NCBI GenBank assembly: GCA_029945945.1
Contig: JAQSDM010000007.1
Span: forward strand, 175,349-239,348
Reading direction: 5' to 3'
From: Algoriphagus sp.
GTDB taxonomy: Bacteria; Bacteroidota; Bacteroidia; Cytophagales; Cyclobacteriaceae
DNA: 64,000 nt
Part shown: positions 17,032 to 28,216 of the stretch, piece by piece
Layout of the letters: each line of letters begins with the position of its first letter
Position numbering within the stretch: the first letter of the stretch is position 1
The notes under the pieces: generated by a model
Told to the model about the DNA's origin: nothing
The model's input: the letters and a program-made list of their open reading frames with translations, nothing else
Database searches by the model: none
Translations under genes and position numbers: made by a program

Positions 17032-17418
17032 ATGGAAACACAAAATCCTGAAACGCTTTACAATCGACTTGGGGGTGCACGAGGAATCGAGGCCCTTGTA
17101 GATGATATCATTGAACGTCACATGACTAATCCTGCTGTAAAATCCAGGTTCCTCCCCATTAAGGATGATTCAGTTCACTTTTCCGAAGTAAGGAAAAACC
17201 TGATCGAATTTTTGGCTTCCGGAACCGGCGGTCCGGAAAGATATACTGGAAAAGACATGCCCGCAGCCCACAGAGGAATGAATATCAGTGAGGGAGAATA
17301 TATGCACGTCATTGACGATATCATGGCAGCAATGGATAAGCATCATATGGACGAACAAACCAAAAAAGATGTCCTCTTTATTGCCTATTCCCTCAAAGAA
17401 ACTATGGTAAATCTGTGA
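17032..17418 (+). CDS. Truncated haemoglobin (group I)
   Basis: Small haem protein that binds O2 or NO, with possible roles in NO detoxification or oxygen handling. The 128 residues show the 2-on-2 globin pattern: LYNRLGGARGIEALVDDI at the start, the B/E-helix region VHFSEVRKNLIEFLASGTGG, and the proximal histidine in MPAAHRGMNI (His80). No partner reductase is adjacent. A hairpin follows the stop. Confidence 0.93.
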   Translation: METQNPETLYNRLGGARGIEALVDDIIERHMTNPAVKSRFLPIKDDSVHFSEVRKNLIEFLASGTGGPERYTGKDMPAAHRGMNISEGEYMHVIDDIMAAMDKHHMDEQTKKDVLFIAYSLKETMVNL

Positions 17419-17428
17419 TTCCTTAACC

Positions 17429-17451
17429 AGGTGTAGTCTTTGACTACACCT
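17429..17451 (+). terminator. Hairpin after the haemoglobin gene
   Basis: GGTGTAGTC and GACTACACC form a perfect 9-bp stem around TTT, 11 bp after the stop codon. There is no clear T-run, so termination is only likely. Confidence 0.45.
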
Positions 17452-17687
17452 TCCAATCCTTCCAAATTTGGAATTCTAATTCTAAAGTCGAATCAATCGG
17501 AGCCGTTCCGGAAGATGGATAAATTGAAATCGGAGAAGAAATCGATTCTGTCAACGGCAGAACTTCCGCCTCTTTTCAGGATTCATGTGAGTTTATCAGA
17601 TGGTCCTACACTAGCAAACTCGAAGCAATGCAAATCCGGAAAATGGATGGTACAGAATTGACTTTTCTTCCGGTAAAGTTGAAGTAA
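17451..17687 (+). pseudogene. Remnant of a PDZ-domain protein C-terminus
   Basis: One frame reads KVESIGAVPEDG, an in-frame TAA (17520-17522), IEIGEEIDSVNGRTSASF and a closing MDGTELTFLPVKLK before TAA 17685-17687. The pattern (VESI..GSPA..G..IGDEI.SVNG and a final basic-hydrophobic strand) is that of a PDZ domain ending, as in the retropepsin-like PDZ proteins common in Bacteroidota. The N-terminal part is missing. Confidence 0.45.
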
Positions 17688-17696
17688 TTGGATTTT

Positions 17697-17730
17697 GGAT
17701 CTTACATTTTGAGTTTAAAATGCAAGATCC
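17697..17730 (+). terminator. Hairpin downstream of the PDZ remnant
   Basis: GGATCTTACATTTT (17697-17710) pairs with AAAATGCAAGATCC (17717-17730), 13 of 14 positions. It probably terminated the gene whose remains precede it. Confidence 0.4.
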
Positions 17731-17921
17731 ATCTCCTCCGTAATTTTTTGCAATTACCAATTACCCGGTTCCTTCAGTTTAAATTTTTACTAAGGATCTT
17801 AAACAGTATAACTCGTTATTTATCAAGGGTTAAACCAGGATATTTCTCCTGAGAATTCTGTAAATTCGTGAAGCTTTCAATAGTATTTGGTGTAGTTTTT
17901 CACTTTTAGCCTTAAAAAACT

Positions 17922-18365
17922 ATGAAAACACGAATGAAATGGGCAGTCTTACTTTCAGCCTTTTGGATAGGTCTTTTTTCTCAGACCTTTGCCCAGGAAA
18001 TGAGCAAGCAGGACTATCTGGACAAAAGCCGGAACCAAAAAACTACAGGTTTTATTTTGTTGGGTGGAGGTGTTGCTATGATTGCAGTAGGATCAATATT
18101 ATTTGCGGATGACGCTGTTGATACAGCAATTTCATGCACTTATTTAAATTGTTCCTCTGGCAGTGGGATAGAATCCGGAATGGTAATATCTGCAGTTGGC
18201 GGATTGGCAATATTAGGAAGTATTCCAGTTTTTATCAGTTCCGGTAAAAATGCCAGGAAAGCAGCTCAAGTAAGTTTAAGGAATGAACCCACCTATATTC
18301 CAAAATATGTGGGAAACATTCCAAGAGCAATTCCTTCTGTCAGCTTGTCAATCCCACTGAATTAA
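17922..18365 (+). CDS. Hypothetical membrane protein with signal peptide
   Basis: A 147-residue protein. A signal peptide ends near FAQE (residue 26), followed by a short helix (DYLDKSRNQKTTG) and two hydrophobic Gly-rich segments (FILLGGGVAMIAVGSILF and SAVGGLAILGSIPVFI) separated by a loop with two cysteines. The tail is basic with a final hydrophobic SVSLSIPL strand. This layout is common in Bacteroidota proteins of unknown function. Stand-alone, with no recognisable gene in 18366-18666. Confidence 0.7.
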   Translation: MKTRMKWAVLLSAFWIGLFSQTFAQEMSKQDYLDKSRNQKTTGFILLGGGVAMIAVGSILFADDAVDTAISCTYLNCSSGSGIESGMVISAVGGLAILGSIPVFISSGKNARKAAQVSLRNEPTYIPKYVGNIPRAIPSVSLSIPLN

Positions 18366-18666
18366 AAATAGATCTTAATTTACAAAGGGAGATTTTTTAT
18401 ATCTCACTTTGTACCACCTGTAAATCCTTGAATTACTTCTCAAAAAACAAGGAAAAGGGCTAAGATAAAAATCTCCATTTTCAATAAATTTCTCCCTTTG
18501 GACTTCTTGGCAAATCTTTCACTTTGCGAAATCTGAGCCCTAAAAATTAATCTTGGCTTCCCTATAAGTTCAACTCCATTTTTTCATCAAAACAGATTAC
18601 ATCCCGGCGTAGGATTTCATTTCTATATTTTCTATTTTTCCACTTTGACACAATAGACAATATCCC

Positions 18667-19863
18667 ATGAACAAACACTTGCTACTTATCCTGTTATTCT
18701 TTTCAACGCTGGGATTTAGCTCCCAAGCGCAGGAGGCCATATTTCGGGCACAAAACATCATTTCTCCGGAAATTAATGCGGATGCCACCGTGACTTTCAG
18801 ACTTCATGCTCCTAATGCTAAAGCTGTTCAGGTGACAGGAGATTTTTTACCTTCTGTGAAAATAGAAACACCAAGAGGTCTGATGGACGGCCCTGGCAAA
18901 GCCGATTTGGTAAAGGACGATAACGGCGTCTGGGAATTTAAATCTCAAGCTTTAAGTCCCGAATTGTACAGCTATTCCTTTATCATCGACGACTTCAGAA
19001 CTACTGATCCCAGCAATCCATTCCTGATTCGGGATGTGGCATCTGTCACCAATATTTTCATCGTGGGAAAAGGACAAGCAGATCTTTACCGAACTCAGGA
19101 TATTCTTCACGGAACTGTCGCCCGCAGATGGTACGACTCTCCGGGATTGAGTATGGACAGAAGAATCACCATTTATACTCCTCCGGGGTACGAAAAATCT
19201 ACTGAGAAATTTCCAGTGCTTTACCTCCTTCACGGAGCTGGCGGAGACGAAGAAGCTTGGATTGCCTTAGGCCGTACTGCTCAGATCATGGACAACCTGA
19301 TCGCTGAAGGAAAAGTAAAACCGATGATTGTGGTAATGCCCAATGGAAATGTAATCCAGGACGGTGCTCCCGGAGAAGGAAGCGAAGGTTTTTACAAACC
19401 TGCTTTCATGATTCCTAAAACCATGGATGGAACGTATGAAGGCGCTTTTAGCGACATCATCAAATTTGTGGAAAGCAACTATCAGGTAAAAGCTGATAAA
19501 GCAAACCGAGCTATTGCAGGGCTCTCCATGGGTGGATACCATTCCCTGCACATTTCCAGATATTATCCGAATACGTTCGATTACGTTGGTTTGTTTTCAG
19601 CGGCAATTATGGCGCGTGAAGATGCAACAGGAAAGGTTTACAGCGATTTTGACGCTTCTCTCAAGGCGCAAATGGACAATGGATACAAACTCTATTGGAT
19701 AGCAATCGGAAAGACTGATTTTCTCTATGACGCTAATAAGGAATTCCGTACCAAACTCGATGGCATGGGAATGAAATATACATACGTCGAATCCGAAGGA
19801 GGTCATATCTGGAGAAACTGGAGAGTGTACCTCACCCAGTTTGCTCCGCAGCTTTTCAAGTAA
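18667..19863 (+). CDS. Secreted CE1-type esterase with N-terminal CBM48-like domain (paralogue 1 of 3)
   Basis: Predicted carbohydrate or feruloyl esterase. Signal peptide at residues 1-21 (SSQAQ). An early-set beta-sandwich similar to CBM48 spans about 35-135 (TFRLHAPNAKAVQVTGDF), followed by an esterase-D/XynZ-like alpha/beta-hydrolase domain: [13 protein letters not shown], the nucleophile Ser287 in AGLSMGGYHS, and the histidine in EGGHIWRNWR. The 398 aa is typical for CE1 proteins with this accessory domain. It has its own terminator, so it is probably transcribed apart from the two paralogues that follow. Confidence 0.9.
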   Translation: MNKHLLLILLFFSTLGFSSQAQEAIFRAQNIISPEINADATVTFRLHAPNAKAVQVTGDFLPSVKIETPRGLMDGPGKADLVKDDNGVWEFKSQALSPELYSYSFIIDDFRTTDPSNPFLIRDVASVTNIFIVGKGQADLYRTQDILHGTVARRWYDSPGLSMDRRITIYTPPGYEKSTEKFPVLYLLHGAGGDEEAWIALGRTAQIMDNLIAEGKVKPMIVVMPNGNVIQDGAPGEGSEGFYKPAFMIPKTMDGTYEGAFSDIIKFVESNYQVKADKANRAIAGLSMGGYHSLHISRYYPNTFDYVGLFSAAIMAREDATGKVYSDFDASLKAQMDNGYKLYWIAIGKTDFLYDANKEFRTKLDGMGMKYTYVESEGGHIWRNWRVYLTQFAPQLFK

Positions 19864-19890
19864 TTTACTTTCAACCAAACCTATTGTAGC

Positions 19891-19930
19891 ACCTGTGCAT
19901 AAGACTTTTCTTATGCACAGGTTTTAATTT
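19891..19930 (+). terminator. Strong intrinsic terminator
   Basis: ACCTGTGCATAAGA (19891-19904) and TCTTATGCACAGGT (19909-19922) form a perfect 14-bp stem with a CTTT loop, followed by TTTAATTTT. Confidence 0.9.
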
Positions 19931-19997
19931 TAAGGATTTCCTCTTGGAAAGTTGAATCCTAAATCCTGATAACTCCAACCCTTTAAACCTTAAGCCT

Positions 19998-22273
<2,276 letters not shown>

Positions 22274-22295
22274 AACATAAAAATCAAACCTCAAA

Positions 22296-22326
22296 AACGC
22301 AGTCTCACCAAGGCTGCGTTTTTTTT
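22296..22326 (+). terminator. Intrinsic terminator of the esterase unit
   Basis: AACGCAG (22296-22302) pairs with CTGCGTT (22314-22320), followed by a run of T. Confidence 0.85.
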
Positions 22327-22356
22327 GCTTTCGCAGTACCAGGACTGGTGAATTGC

Positions 22357-22394
22357 TTAAAAAAAAGCCGGCACCTTGATAGGTAGCCGGCTTT
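22357..22394 (-). terminator. Intrinsic terminator of the DUF4142 gene
   Basis: AAAGCCGGC (22364-22372) pairs with GCCGGCTTT (22386-22394). On the minus strand the stem is followed by a long T-run. Confidence 0.85.
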
Positions 22395-22414
22395 CAATTT
22401 TAAGAAATGGATTC

Positions 22415-23005
22415 TTATAAATTCTCGATGTCGATTTCGGTTCTCACCAATAACGCCTCTTTTTTATGATCTTTTATCGTAGCCAAAGTCTTCTCAGCGT
22501 ATCCTTTGATAGTGAAGTTTTGACCATTATCCACTTGGTTTTGAAACATAGAAATGGAATTATCAAGGCTAGTTATCTGAAAATCAATAAATGCCTTATC
22601 AAAAGCCTTGCCTTGCAAGAAAGTCAGCTCAGTAAGTTTGACCTGCATTTCAGCTGAGATATCTTCGGATATTTCAACTTTCTTTGAATCCAGGATCGCG
22701 GTAAGCTCGATCTTACTTGCAGTATTTTCGTCCACAATCAGACGGCCATAATCCAAAACAGAGTCATCCTCCCCATTTTTCAGCGCCAATTCTCCAAGAG
22801 AAATTTGAGCATTTAAAAATTGAGATGAGGAAATTGCAAAATTTCGATCTTGCTGACTGACTTGATCACTAATTGGTTCGTCGTCCTCACTTTCGCAGGA
22901 AGCAAAACCAAGAATAGAAAATGCAGAAAGCAATACAACGCCTGATCTTTTGACCAAAGCTGAACGCATCAAAGAGGTGGGTTGATTTTGATTAATAGTT
23001 TTCAT
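22415..23005 (-). CDS. DUF4142-family lipoprotein
   Basis: A 196-residue envelope protein, start taken at 23005 so that the export signal (KRSGVVLLSAFSILGFASC, lipobox Cys37) follows a short basic N-terminus. The mature part is helical with the DUF4142 pattern: DRNFAISSSQFLNAQISLG, LIVDENTASKIELTAI and FIDFQITSLDNSISMFQ. DUF4142 proteins are ferritin-like in fold prediction and their role is unknown. Stand-alone; the gap 23006-23352 shows no gene. Confidence 0.88.
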   Translation of the reverse strand: MKTINQNQPTSLMRSALVKRSGVVLLSAFSILGFASCESEDDEPISDQVSQQDRNFAISSSQFLNAQISLGELALKNGEDDSVLDYGRLIVDENTASKIELTAILDSKKVEISEDISAEMQVKLTELTFLQGKAFDKAFIDFQITSLDNSISMFQNQVDNGQNFTIKGYAEKTLATIKDHKKEALLVRTEIDIENL

Positions 23006-23352
23006 AAGTAAATATGTTGGTTTAGTGTTCCCCAAGAGTAAGGCAATTATTGTACCGCCTGTCCCCAGAGCTAATTGAGGAGGTTTTGGGTAAATTTAGC
23101 TGGGTAGCACTCCAACAAACTGTTGAAGAATATTCCCAGTTTTATCTAGATCGAATGCAAAAAATTTCCATTAAACATCCCGAATGATTGGCAAATTGGA
23201 ATCCCAACCCCTATCACTTTTTGGTACTGCTTCCAGTTTTTGCCTTGGGACAAACAATCTTTTTCTGAATTTCACCTTCCAAAATTTCCTGAAAGGATAT
23301 AATTCCATTCTCTATTTACAGAGGATACTGGCCTGATTTATTGGATAGTGGC

Positions 23353-25194
23353 CTACCTGTTCTTCTTTTCCCACCTGATTATTGCCTTTTTCAATTCCCG
23401 CTGATAGGTTGGTTCTCCTGCGCTAAAAAACTTATTGTCCACTTTCCGAATATCTTCTTCTTGGGTGGTATTGTAGCGGATCGGGGGGTTACCGTCTTTA
23501 CAGAAAAAGTAATTTTCTCTGACCAGGTTGACCGTAGCCCGATGAAACCTCAACGGAGATTTAGCGATGTTATACACCAGATTGCGCTCGACCAACACAT
23601 CGGTGATGCCTTCATCGAGAAACATGCCGTTGCTTTCGGCACGGCCGGCATTGACTTCCACATTATGAATCCGGTTGTTGAGAATTTTACTCCCAGGCTG
23701 AAGTCCCAGCATATAGATTCCACCTCCATCACTCAGGATCTTCATAATATCATGGATGTGATTTCCGGATATGATGTTTTGCCTGGCGGGTGTGGGCTCC
23801 GGACTCCACATCCAGCCAACAGAAATACCGGTATAGGGCAGGTCAAAAACCTCGTTGTTCTTAATCTTGGTTTCGGCAGTTAGGCCGCACCATATCCCAA
23901 CTGCTCCATAAAATTGAGCCCCAATCTGAGATATTTTGGAGTTTTCGATGGAATTTGCCAAAGCCACCTGATCAGGTGCTGACTTCCACCAAGGATCGCC
24001 GTTGACTATTCGGTCTTGCCCCTCTCCGATCATGATCCCGTTGCCGGAAATATCCATAAGTTCCGAATCCTCCACTTTGCAGTTTTTAGATCCGGTGCCA
24101 AACCAAATACCAGATCCTCCGAAATTTTTGAAACTGCATCCTTTGAACGAAATGTTTTCAGCCCAAACAGAAGTAATAGCCGCCGGCACTACAGACCATC
24201 CTCCAGTTGACGGACGTGGATCGAAATGACATGCCTGAACCCCACAATATCCTTTTTCAGGAATTTCCCATTTGCTGAATTGAAAGGTGATCCCTTCGAA
24301 GTGGATGTTTTTCACGGGTTGATTTTCTTCTCCGATGATAGAAATCAAGCCTTCTGAAAGTGGAACTACTACTTGTAAGTTATTGGGATTTATGCCTTCG
24401 GGAAGTTTAAGGATAAATTTCTTTGAGTCATTATGAAAAATCCACTCGTAATCTGCGTCCAAAAACTCAGGAGCATTTTCGAGGAAATAGCGCGGATTAG
24501 GCTCCCAATTGTCGATGGTGAAAAAGGCAGGAGATTTCGCGCCGATTGAGTCTACTGTGAACAATTGATTCTTTGCGGCATCGATTTCTTTTATCCCGAT
24601 TCTTGAAATGGACCAATCGTGAAGGAAAACCAACTCTAATCCTTCGGGTTTTTTTGGGATTGGGAAATCTTCCTTTTCAAAAAAGAAATTGGTGCGCCGG
24701 TCCTCTCCGGCTTTTTTCACATGGAGATACCCTTCATTCGGAAATCTTGCCCGAATTGCCCGTTTTCCTGAGATAAAGAGTTCGCGAAAATTATCCATCC
24801 CTTTCAAACTTGCAGGCAATGGGGCTTCCCAAAATCCATCTGAGTTTTTACTCCATCCCGTAATTTCCATACCGCCGGAAATAACAGGAGATTCACCCTT
24901 TTGGGCTTTAAACATGAGGCTTACATTTTCCCGGTTTGAATTAAGGAGGTTAAATTCCAAAGGGCCGGCAATAGGGTAAATTCCGCCAGCCAACCAAACT
25001 GTCACTTCAGTTTCATTTCCTGACTCCAATATCCCAATAGCCAATTTCTGAGCTGCTGAGATTGTTTTCAGAGGAAATTTTTTGGTTCCATCCTTAGAAT
25101 CATTTCCATCAGGTGAAACATAAATATCCTTGGCGGTAAGTGAAAAACTCAGAAGGACACCAATGAAAAATGGAATAATATGCTTCAGGTTCAT
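23353..25194 (-). CDS. Secreted right-handed parallel beta-helix protein
   Basis: A 613-residue protein with a signal peptide (LLSFSLTAKD) and the DUF1565-type opening YVSPDGNDSKDGT. A central region (about 60-300) is beta-rich, and the second half has the short repeating coils of a pectate-lyase-like helix (NISFKGCSFKNFGGSGIW, KISQIGAQFYGAVGIW, NIISGNHIHDIMKILSDGGG, RNLVYNIAKSPLRF). Such proteins act on, or bind, uronate or sulfated polysaccharides, but catalytic residues cannot be assigned here. It fits the surrounding esterases and sulfatase as a polysaccharide-degradation gene. Confidence 0.82.
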   Translation of the reverse strand: MNLKHIIPFFIGVLLSFSLTAKDIYVSPDGNDSKDGTKKFPLKTISAAQKLAIGILESGNETEVTVWLAGGIYPIAGPLEFNLLNSNRENVSLMFKAQKGESPVISGGMEITGWSKNSDGFWEAPLPASLKGMDNFRELFISGKRAIRARFPNEGYLHVKKAGEDRRTNFFFEKEDFPIPKKPEGLELVFLHDWSISRIGIKEIDAAKNQLFTVDSIGAKSPAFFTIDNWEPNPRYFLENAPEFLDADYEWIFHNDSKKFILKLPEGINPNNLQVVVPLSEGLISIIGEENQPVKNIHFEGITFQFSKWEIPEKGYCGVQACHFDPRPSTGGWSVVPAAITSVWAENISFKGCSFKNFGGSGIWFGTGSKNCKVEDSELMDISGNGIMIGEGQDRIVNGDPWWKSAPDQVALANSIENSKISQIGAQFYGAVGIWCGLTAETKIKNNEVFDLPYTGISVGWMWSPEPTPARQNIISGNHIHDIMKILSDGGGIYMLGLQPGSKILNNRIHNVEVNAGRAESNGMFLDEGITDVLVERNLVYNIAKSPLRFHRATVNLVRENYFFCKDGNPPIRYNTTQEEDIRKVDNKFFSAGEPTYQRELKKAIIRWEKKNR

Positions 25195-25403
25195 GGGCTT
25201 TGATTTGAATCCTCCAAAATATCAAACTGTCATGGATATCCATTTACTCAATTCTCAGGATTGTGTGGGAAAACATGTATTGCAAGAACTTCAATTTTAC
25301 CATTGGCAAAACTTTAATCCCATTGATTGTTCGAATTCCTAATAATCCAGCTTTTTATTAAAAATATTTTCTTCACTGGGAATCAACTTCAGAAAACTTC
25401 ATT

Positions 25404-25422
25404 TACTTTGTGTTTCAAAGTA
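25404..25422. promoter_or_regulatory. Palindromic operator 1 (TACTTTG-N5-CAAAGTA)
   Basis: Perfect 7-bp arms TACTTTG (25404-25410) and CAAAGTA (25416-25422), 9 bp before the start codon of the six-TM gene. The same dyad recurs at 26359-26375. It is the likely binding site of the winged-helix regulator encoded at 26048. Confidence 0.65.
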
Positions 25423-25431
25423 CTTTTAGAT

Positions 25432-26046
25432 ATGAGAAAACCGGAACAAGAATTAGCTGAAATCAAAACAATGATGGAGCGGAGTACCCGCTTCCTCTCA
25501 CTCAGCGGGCTGGCAGGGATCCTAGCCGGGATTTATGCTTTTGTAGGTGCAGGCATTGCCGGTTATTGGATTTATTTTCCCTCCTCAGAATATGGGACGG
25601 GAACCGAATCGATTTCAGCAGCCGATCTGCAGATCAATTTGCTGGCCGTTGCTTTGGTCGTTTTGGTGCTGGCTGTGGGTTCGGCTTATTTGCTCAGCCA
25701 ACAAAAAAGTCAGCGGAATTCCCACCAATTCTGGTCTCCTGCTAGCAAGAGATTCATGTTTGCACTATTTATCCCTGTTTTGGCAGGCGGGCTATTTTCC
25801 TTCGCCTTGATCCACCAAAGCGCCTATCAAATGATTGCCCCGGCTACCCTTATTTTCTATGGTTTGGGATTGATCAATGCTTCTCATTTTACCTTGGGCG
25901 AAATCAAAAATCTTGGAGTCGGTCAGTTGATACTGGGTCTCATTGCAGCATTTTTCCCGGAATTTGGCCTGATATGCTGGGCTTTGGGGTTTGGTGTACT
26001 CCATGTGATCTATGGCTCCATGATGTACTTTAAATACGACCGATAA
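25432..26046 (+). CDS. Six-TM membrane protein, first gene of a winged-helix-regulated unit
   Basis: Unnamed 204-residue inner-membrane protein. The ATG at 25432 gives a soluble helix (MRKPEQELAEIKTMMERSTR) followed by six hydrophobic segments (about 22-48, 66-90, 108-128, 133-152, 160-178, 180-200). An upstream in-frame extension would place the start before the palindrome and is rejected. The stop is one base before the GTG of the regulator gene, so the two are translated together. Similar pairs of a short polytopic protein with an HTH_34 regulator are seen in Bacteroidota; the function is unknown. Confidence 0.8.
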   Translation: MRKPEQELAEIKTMMERSTRFLSLSGLAGILAGIYAFVGAGIAGYWIYFPSSEYGTGTESISAADLQINLLAVALVVLVLAVGSAYLLSQQKSQRNSHQFWSPASKRFMFALFIPVLAGGLFSFALIHQSAYQMIAPATLIFYGLGLINASHFTLGEIKNLGVGQLILGLIAAFFPEFGLICWALGFGVLHVIYGSMMYFKYDR

Positions 26047-26047
26047 A

Positions 26048-26341
26048 GTGAAAGGTACTTACGACAAGGCGTTTGAAAATGTAATCAGACTGAGAATCAT
26101 GTCCATCCTGATGGTCAATGAGCAGTTTGATTTCAATTCATTCAAGGAACTTCTGGGAGTCACAGATGGAAATCTGGCTTCGCACCTTCGGAATCTGGAG
26201 AGTGCGGAATATATCCGGGTCGACAAAACCTTTGTGGGAAGAAAACCCATGACGAATTATTCCGGGACGAAAGAAGGCAAAAATGCCTTTCAGGCGCATT
26301 TAGAATTCCTGGAAAATCTGATCAAAGAAAATAGAACCTAA
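26048..26341 (+). CDS. Winged-helix transcriptional regulator (HTH_34/MarR-like)
   Basis: A 97-residue DNA-binding protein that consists of little more than one winged helix: IRLRIMSILMVNEQFDFNSF, recognition region KELLGVTDGNLASHLRNLES and wing YIRVDKTFVGRKPMTNYSGT. Start is GTG at 26048, one base after the preceding stop. The two palindromes flanking this gene pair (25404-25422 and 26359-26375) are the obvious candidates for its operators, giving autoregulation plus control of the next gene. Confidence 0.9.
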   Translation: MKGTYDKAFENVIRLRIMSILMVNEQFDFNSFKELLGVTDGNLASHLRNLESAEYIRVDKTFVGRKPMTNYSGTKEGKNAFQAHLEFLENLIKENRT

Positions 26342-26358
26342 AAAAAATTTAGCTATTC

Positions 26359-26375
26359 ACTTTGAATTACAAAGT
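26359..26375. promoter_or_regulatory. Palindromic operator 2 (ACTTTG-N5-CAAAGT)
   Basis: ACTTTG (26359-26364) and CAAAGT (26370-26375) with a 5-nt spacer, followed by ACTTT as at operator 1. It lies 30 bp before the next start codon. Only the spacer and edge bases differ from operator 1. Confidence 0.62.
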
Positions 26376-26405
26376 ACTTTCATAAACATTAAATTTACAA
26401 TTCAC

Positions 26406-26732
26406 ATGAACAAGCCAAACGAATTCTTCCAAGGCCAATCGGTCAAAAGCCTGCTCCTTCCGGCATTACTCGGGGCACTTGCTCCCTTCGTTCTTCTTCT
26501 TTTCATCGTCCTCACCAAAGAAGATGTTTTCGAATTTTGGATGCTGGTTCCTCTCACGATCATCCCGTTGGGCGGCGCATTTGGCGGTGTATTCTTTTAC
26601 CTGATGGGATTTGTATGGTTTCCTATCGGAAAGCATAAACTGATCGCCACCATTTTCAGCACCATTTTCTATTTCGTTGTCCTTTGGCTGAGTGCTGTAC
26701 TTGCATTCAACTATACCGGCCAATGGGATTGA
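26406..26732 (+). CDS. Small membrane protein (108 aa) under the second operator
   Basis: Three hydrophobic segments (about residues 15-37, 45-68 with a Gly-rich GGAFGGVFFYLMGF, and 78-100) and short polar ends. No family is recognised. The palindrome 30 bp upstream repeats the operator of the preceding gene pair, so it is probably repressed by the same regulator. The large membrane-protein gene begins 49 bp after its stop and is probably co-transcribed. Confidence 0.72.
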   Translation: MNKPNEFFQGQSVKSLLLPALLGALAPFVLLLFIVLTKEDVFEFWMLVPLTIIPLGGAFGGVFFYLMGFVWFPIGKHKLIATIFSTIFYFVVLWLSAVLAFNYTGQWD

Positions 26733-26781
26733 CTTTGACATATCCACTTGACATTCCTCCACCTATAATCCACTACTTCCT

Positions 26782-28023
26782 ATGCAGCACCAAATCCTTT
26801 CCTACCTCCAACATCCAGGAGAATTGGAGAAACTTTACAGATCCAACAAGACTGAATTCAAACATGCTTTCCTTTCCGTTTATCCGGAAATCAAAGGCAA
26901 AGACCTGGCTGAGTTCTGGCATGAGCGTCTGAAAGATGAGACAGACACCATTTCCTGGGGTTCAAAAAAAGAACACCTTTGGGTAATCCTCGGAATTATT
27001 ACAGCCGGCATTCTGGCCAAAATCCCCGAAATCTTTTCCATCGATGAGGAATTTTTCTATCCGCGTAATATCAGTTTCATCATCCTGCCACTGATCACGG
27101 CATATTTTGCTTGGAAGAATCAGCTCTCACTCAACACCAAAGCCATCCTTGCTGGAATCACGGGCCTATCTCTGGTTTATATCAATTCCCTCCCTGGAAA
27201 AGATACCGACACCTTGATTTTAGCCTGTATTCACATACCATTGATTCTTTGGGGAATGTTGGGCACAGCCTATTCCGGTCCGGATCTACTCAATTGGAAA
27301 AAGCGCCTAAGCTACCTTCGTTTTAATGGCGAAGCTGCTGTGATGTGTGTGCTATTGGGAATTGCTGGAGTATTGATGACCGGAATTACCGTCGGGCTTT
27401 TTGAATTGATCGGAATCAAAATCGAGGAGTTTTATTTCAATTACGTGGTGGCTTTTGGCCTTCCCGCGGTTGCAATTCTTGGCACTTACCTCACCCATAC
27501 CAATCCTCAGCTGGTGAATAAAGTGTCTCCTGTGATTGCCAAAATCTTCAGTCCGCTGGTGCTCGTGATGCTGGTGATCTACTTGATTGCAATCGCCGTC
27601 ACCGGAAAAGACCCCTACAACGACCGGGAATTCCTGTTGATTTTTAATCTCCTTTTGATTGGTGTAATGGCCTTGATTTTCTTTTCCGTTGCCGAAAACT
27701 CCACCAAGGAATCAAACTCTTCCGGAGTTTGGATACTATTGCTCCTTTCCATAGTCACGGTGGTGGTGAATTGCGTTGCTCTTTCGGCTATCATTTTTCG
27801 GATTTCCGAGTGGGGAATCACTCCTAACAGATTGGCAGTTTTAGGCAGCAACGTTTTAATTCTGGTGCATCTGCTAATGGTAACAGGGAAACTTTATTGG
27901 ACCGTTACTAAGAATTCAGCTTTAGCTGAAGTAGGCAGATCAATTGTGATTTACATCCCTGTGTACTTTGTCTGGGCAATTTTGGTCGTTTTCATTTTTC
28001 CATTGGTTTTTGGTTTTAAATGA
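26782..28023 (+). CDS. Polytopic membrane protein, DUF4153-like
   Basis: A 413-residue protein with a soluble N-terminal part (about 70 residues, with LYRSNKTEFKHAFLSVYPEI) and then roughly ten hydrophobic segments up to VVFIFPLVFGF at the end. The DUF4153-like arrangement is a judgement from overall pattern, not a firm match. It follows the 108-aa membrane protein closely and is probably the last gene of the unit controlled by operator 2. Function unknown; perhaps an envelope stress response set. Confidence 0.72.
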   Translation: MQHQILSYLQHPGELEKLYRSNKTEFKHAFLSVYPEIKGKDLAEFWHERLKDETDTISWGSKKEHLWVILGIITAGILAKIPEIFSIDEEFFYPRNISFIILPLITAYFAWKNQLSLNTKAILAGITGLSLVYINSLPGKDTDTLILACIHIPLILWGMLGTAYSGPDLLNWKKRLSYLRFNGEAAVMCVLLGIAGVLMTGITVGLFELIGIKIEEFYFNYVVAFGLPAVAILGTYLTHTNPQLVNKVSPVIAKIFSPLVLVMLVIYLIAIAVTGKDPYNDREFLLIFNLLLIGVMALIFFSVAENSTKESNSSGVWILLLLSIVTVVVNCVALSAIIFRISEWGITPNRLAVLGSNVLILVHLLMVTGKLYWTVTKNSALAEVGRSIVIYIPVYFVWAILVVFIFPLVFGFK

Positions 28024-28216
28024 AAGTCCTATTTCCCAAATCAAAACTTTATGAAAAGAAGCTAATGTATTTCTCTTTGGCTATAAGGTAAAAAAATCTT
28101 TGGTCTTTGGTGTCTTTTGGCAAATTCCGTTCTTCCCTTCTATTGGATTTCCATCCAATAAATTGTCAGAATTAAATCTGTTTTGGGTATCTTAATGCCA
28201 ACAAAAACCTATCTAA

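Noticed and set aside
17440..17661. 73-codon plus-strand frame after the haemoglobin gene
   Set aside because: The neighbouring frame with PDZ-like sequence explains the stretch better; this one lacks any domain pattern.
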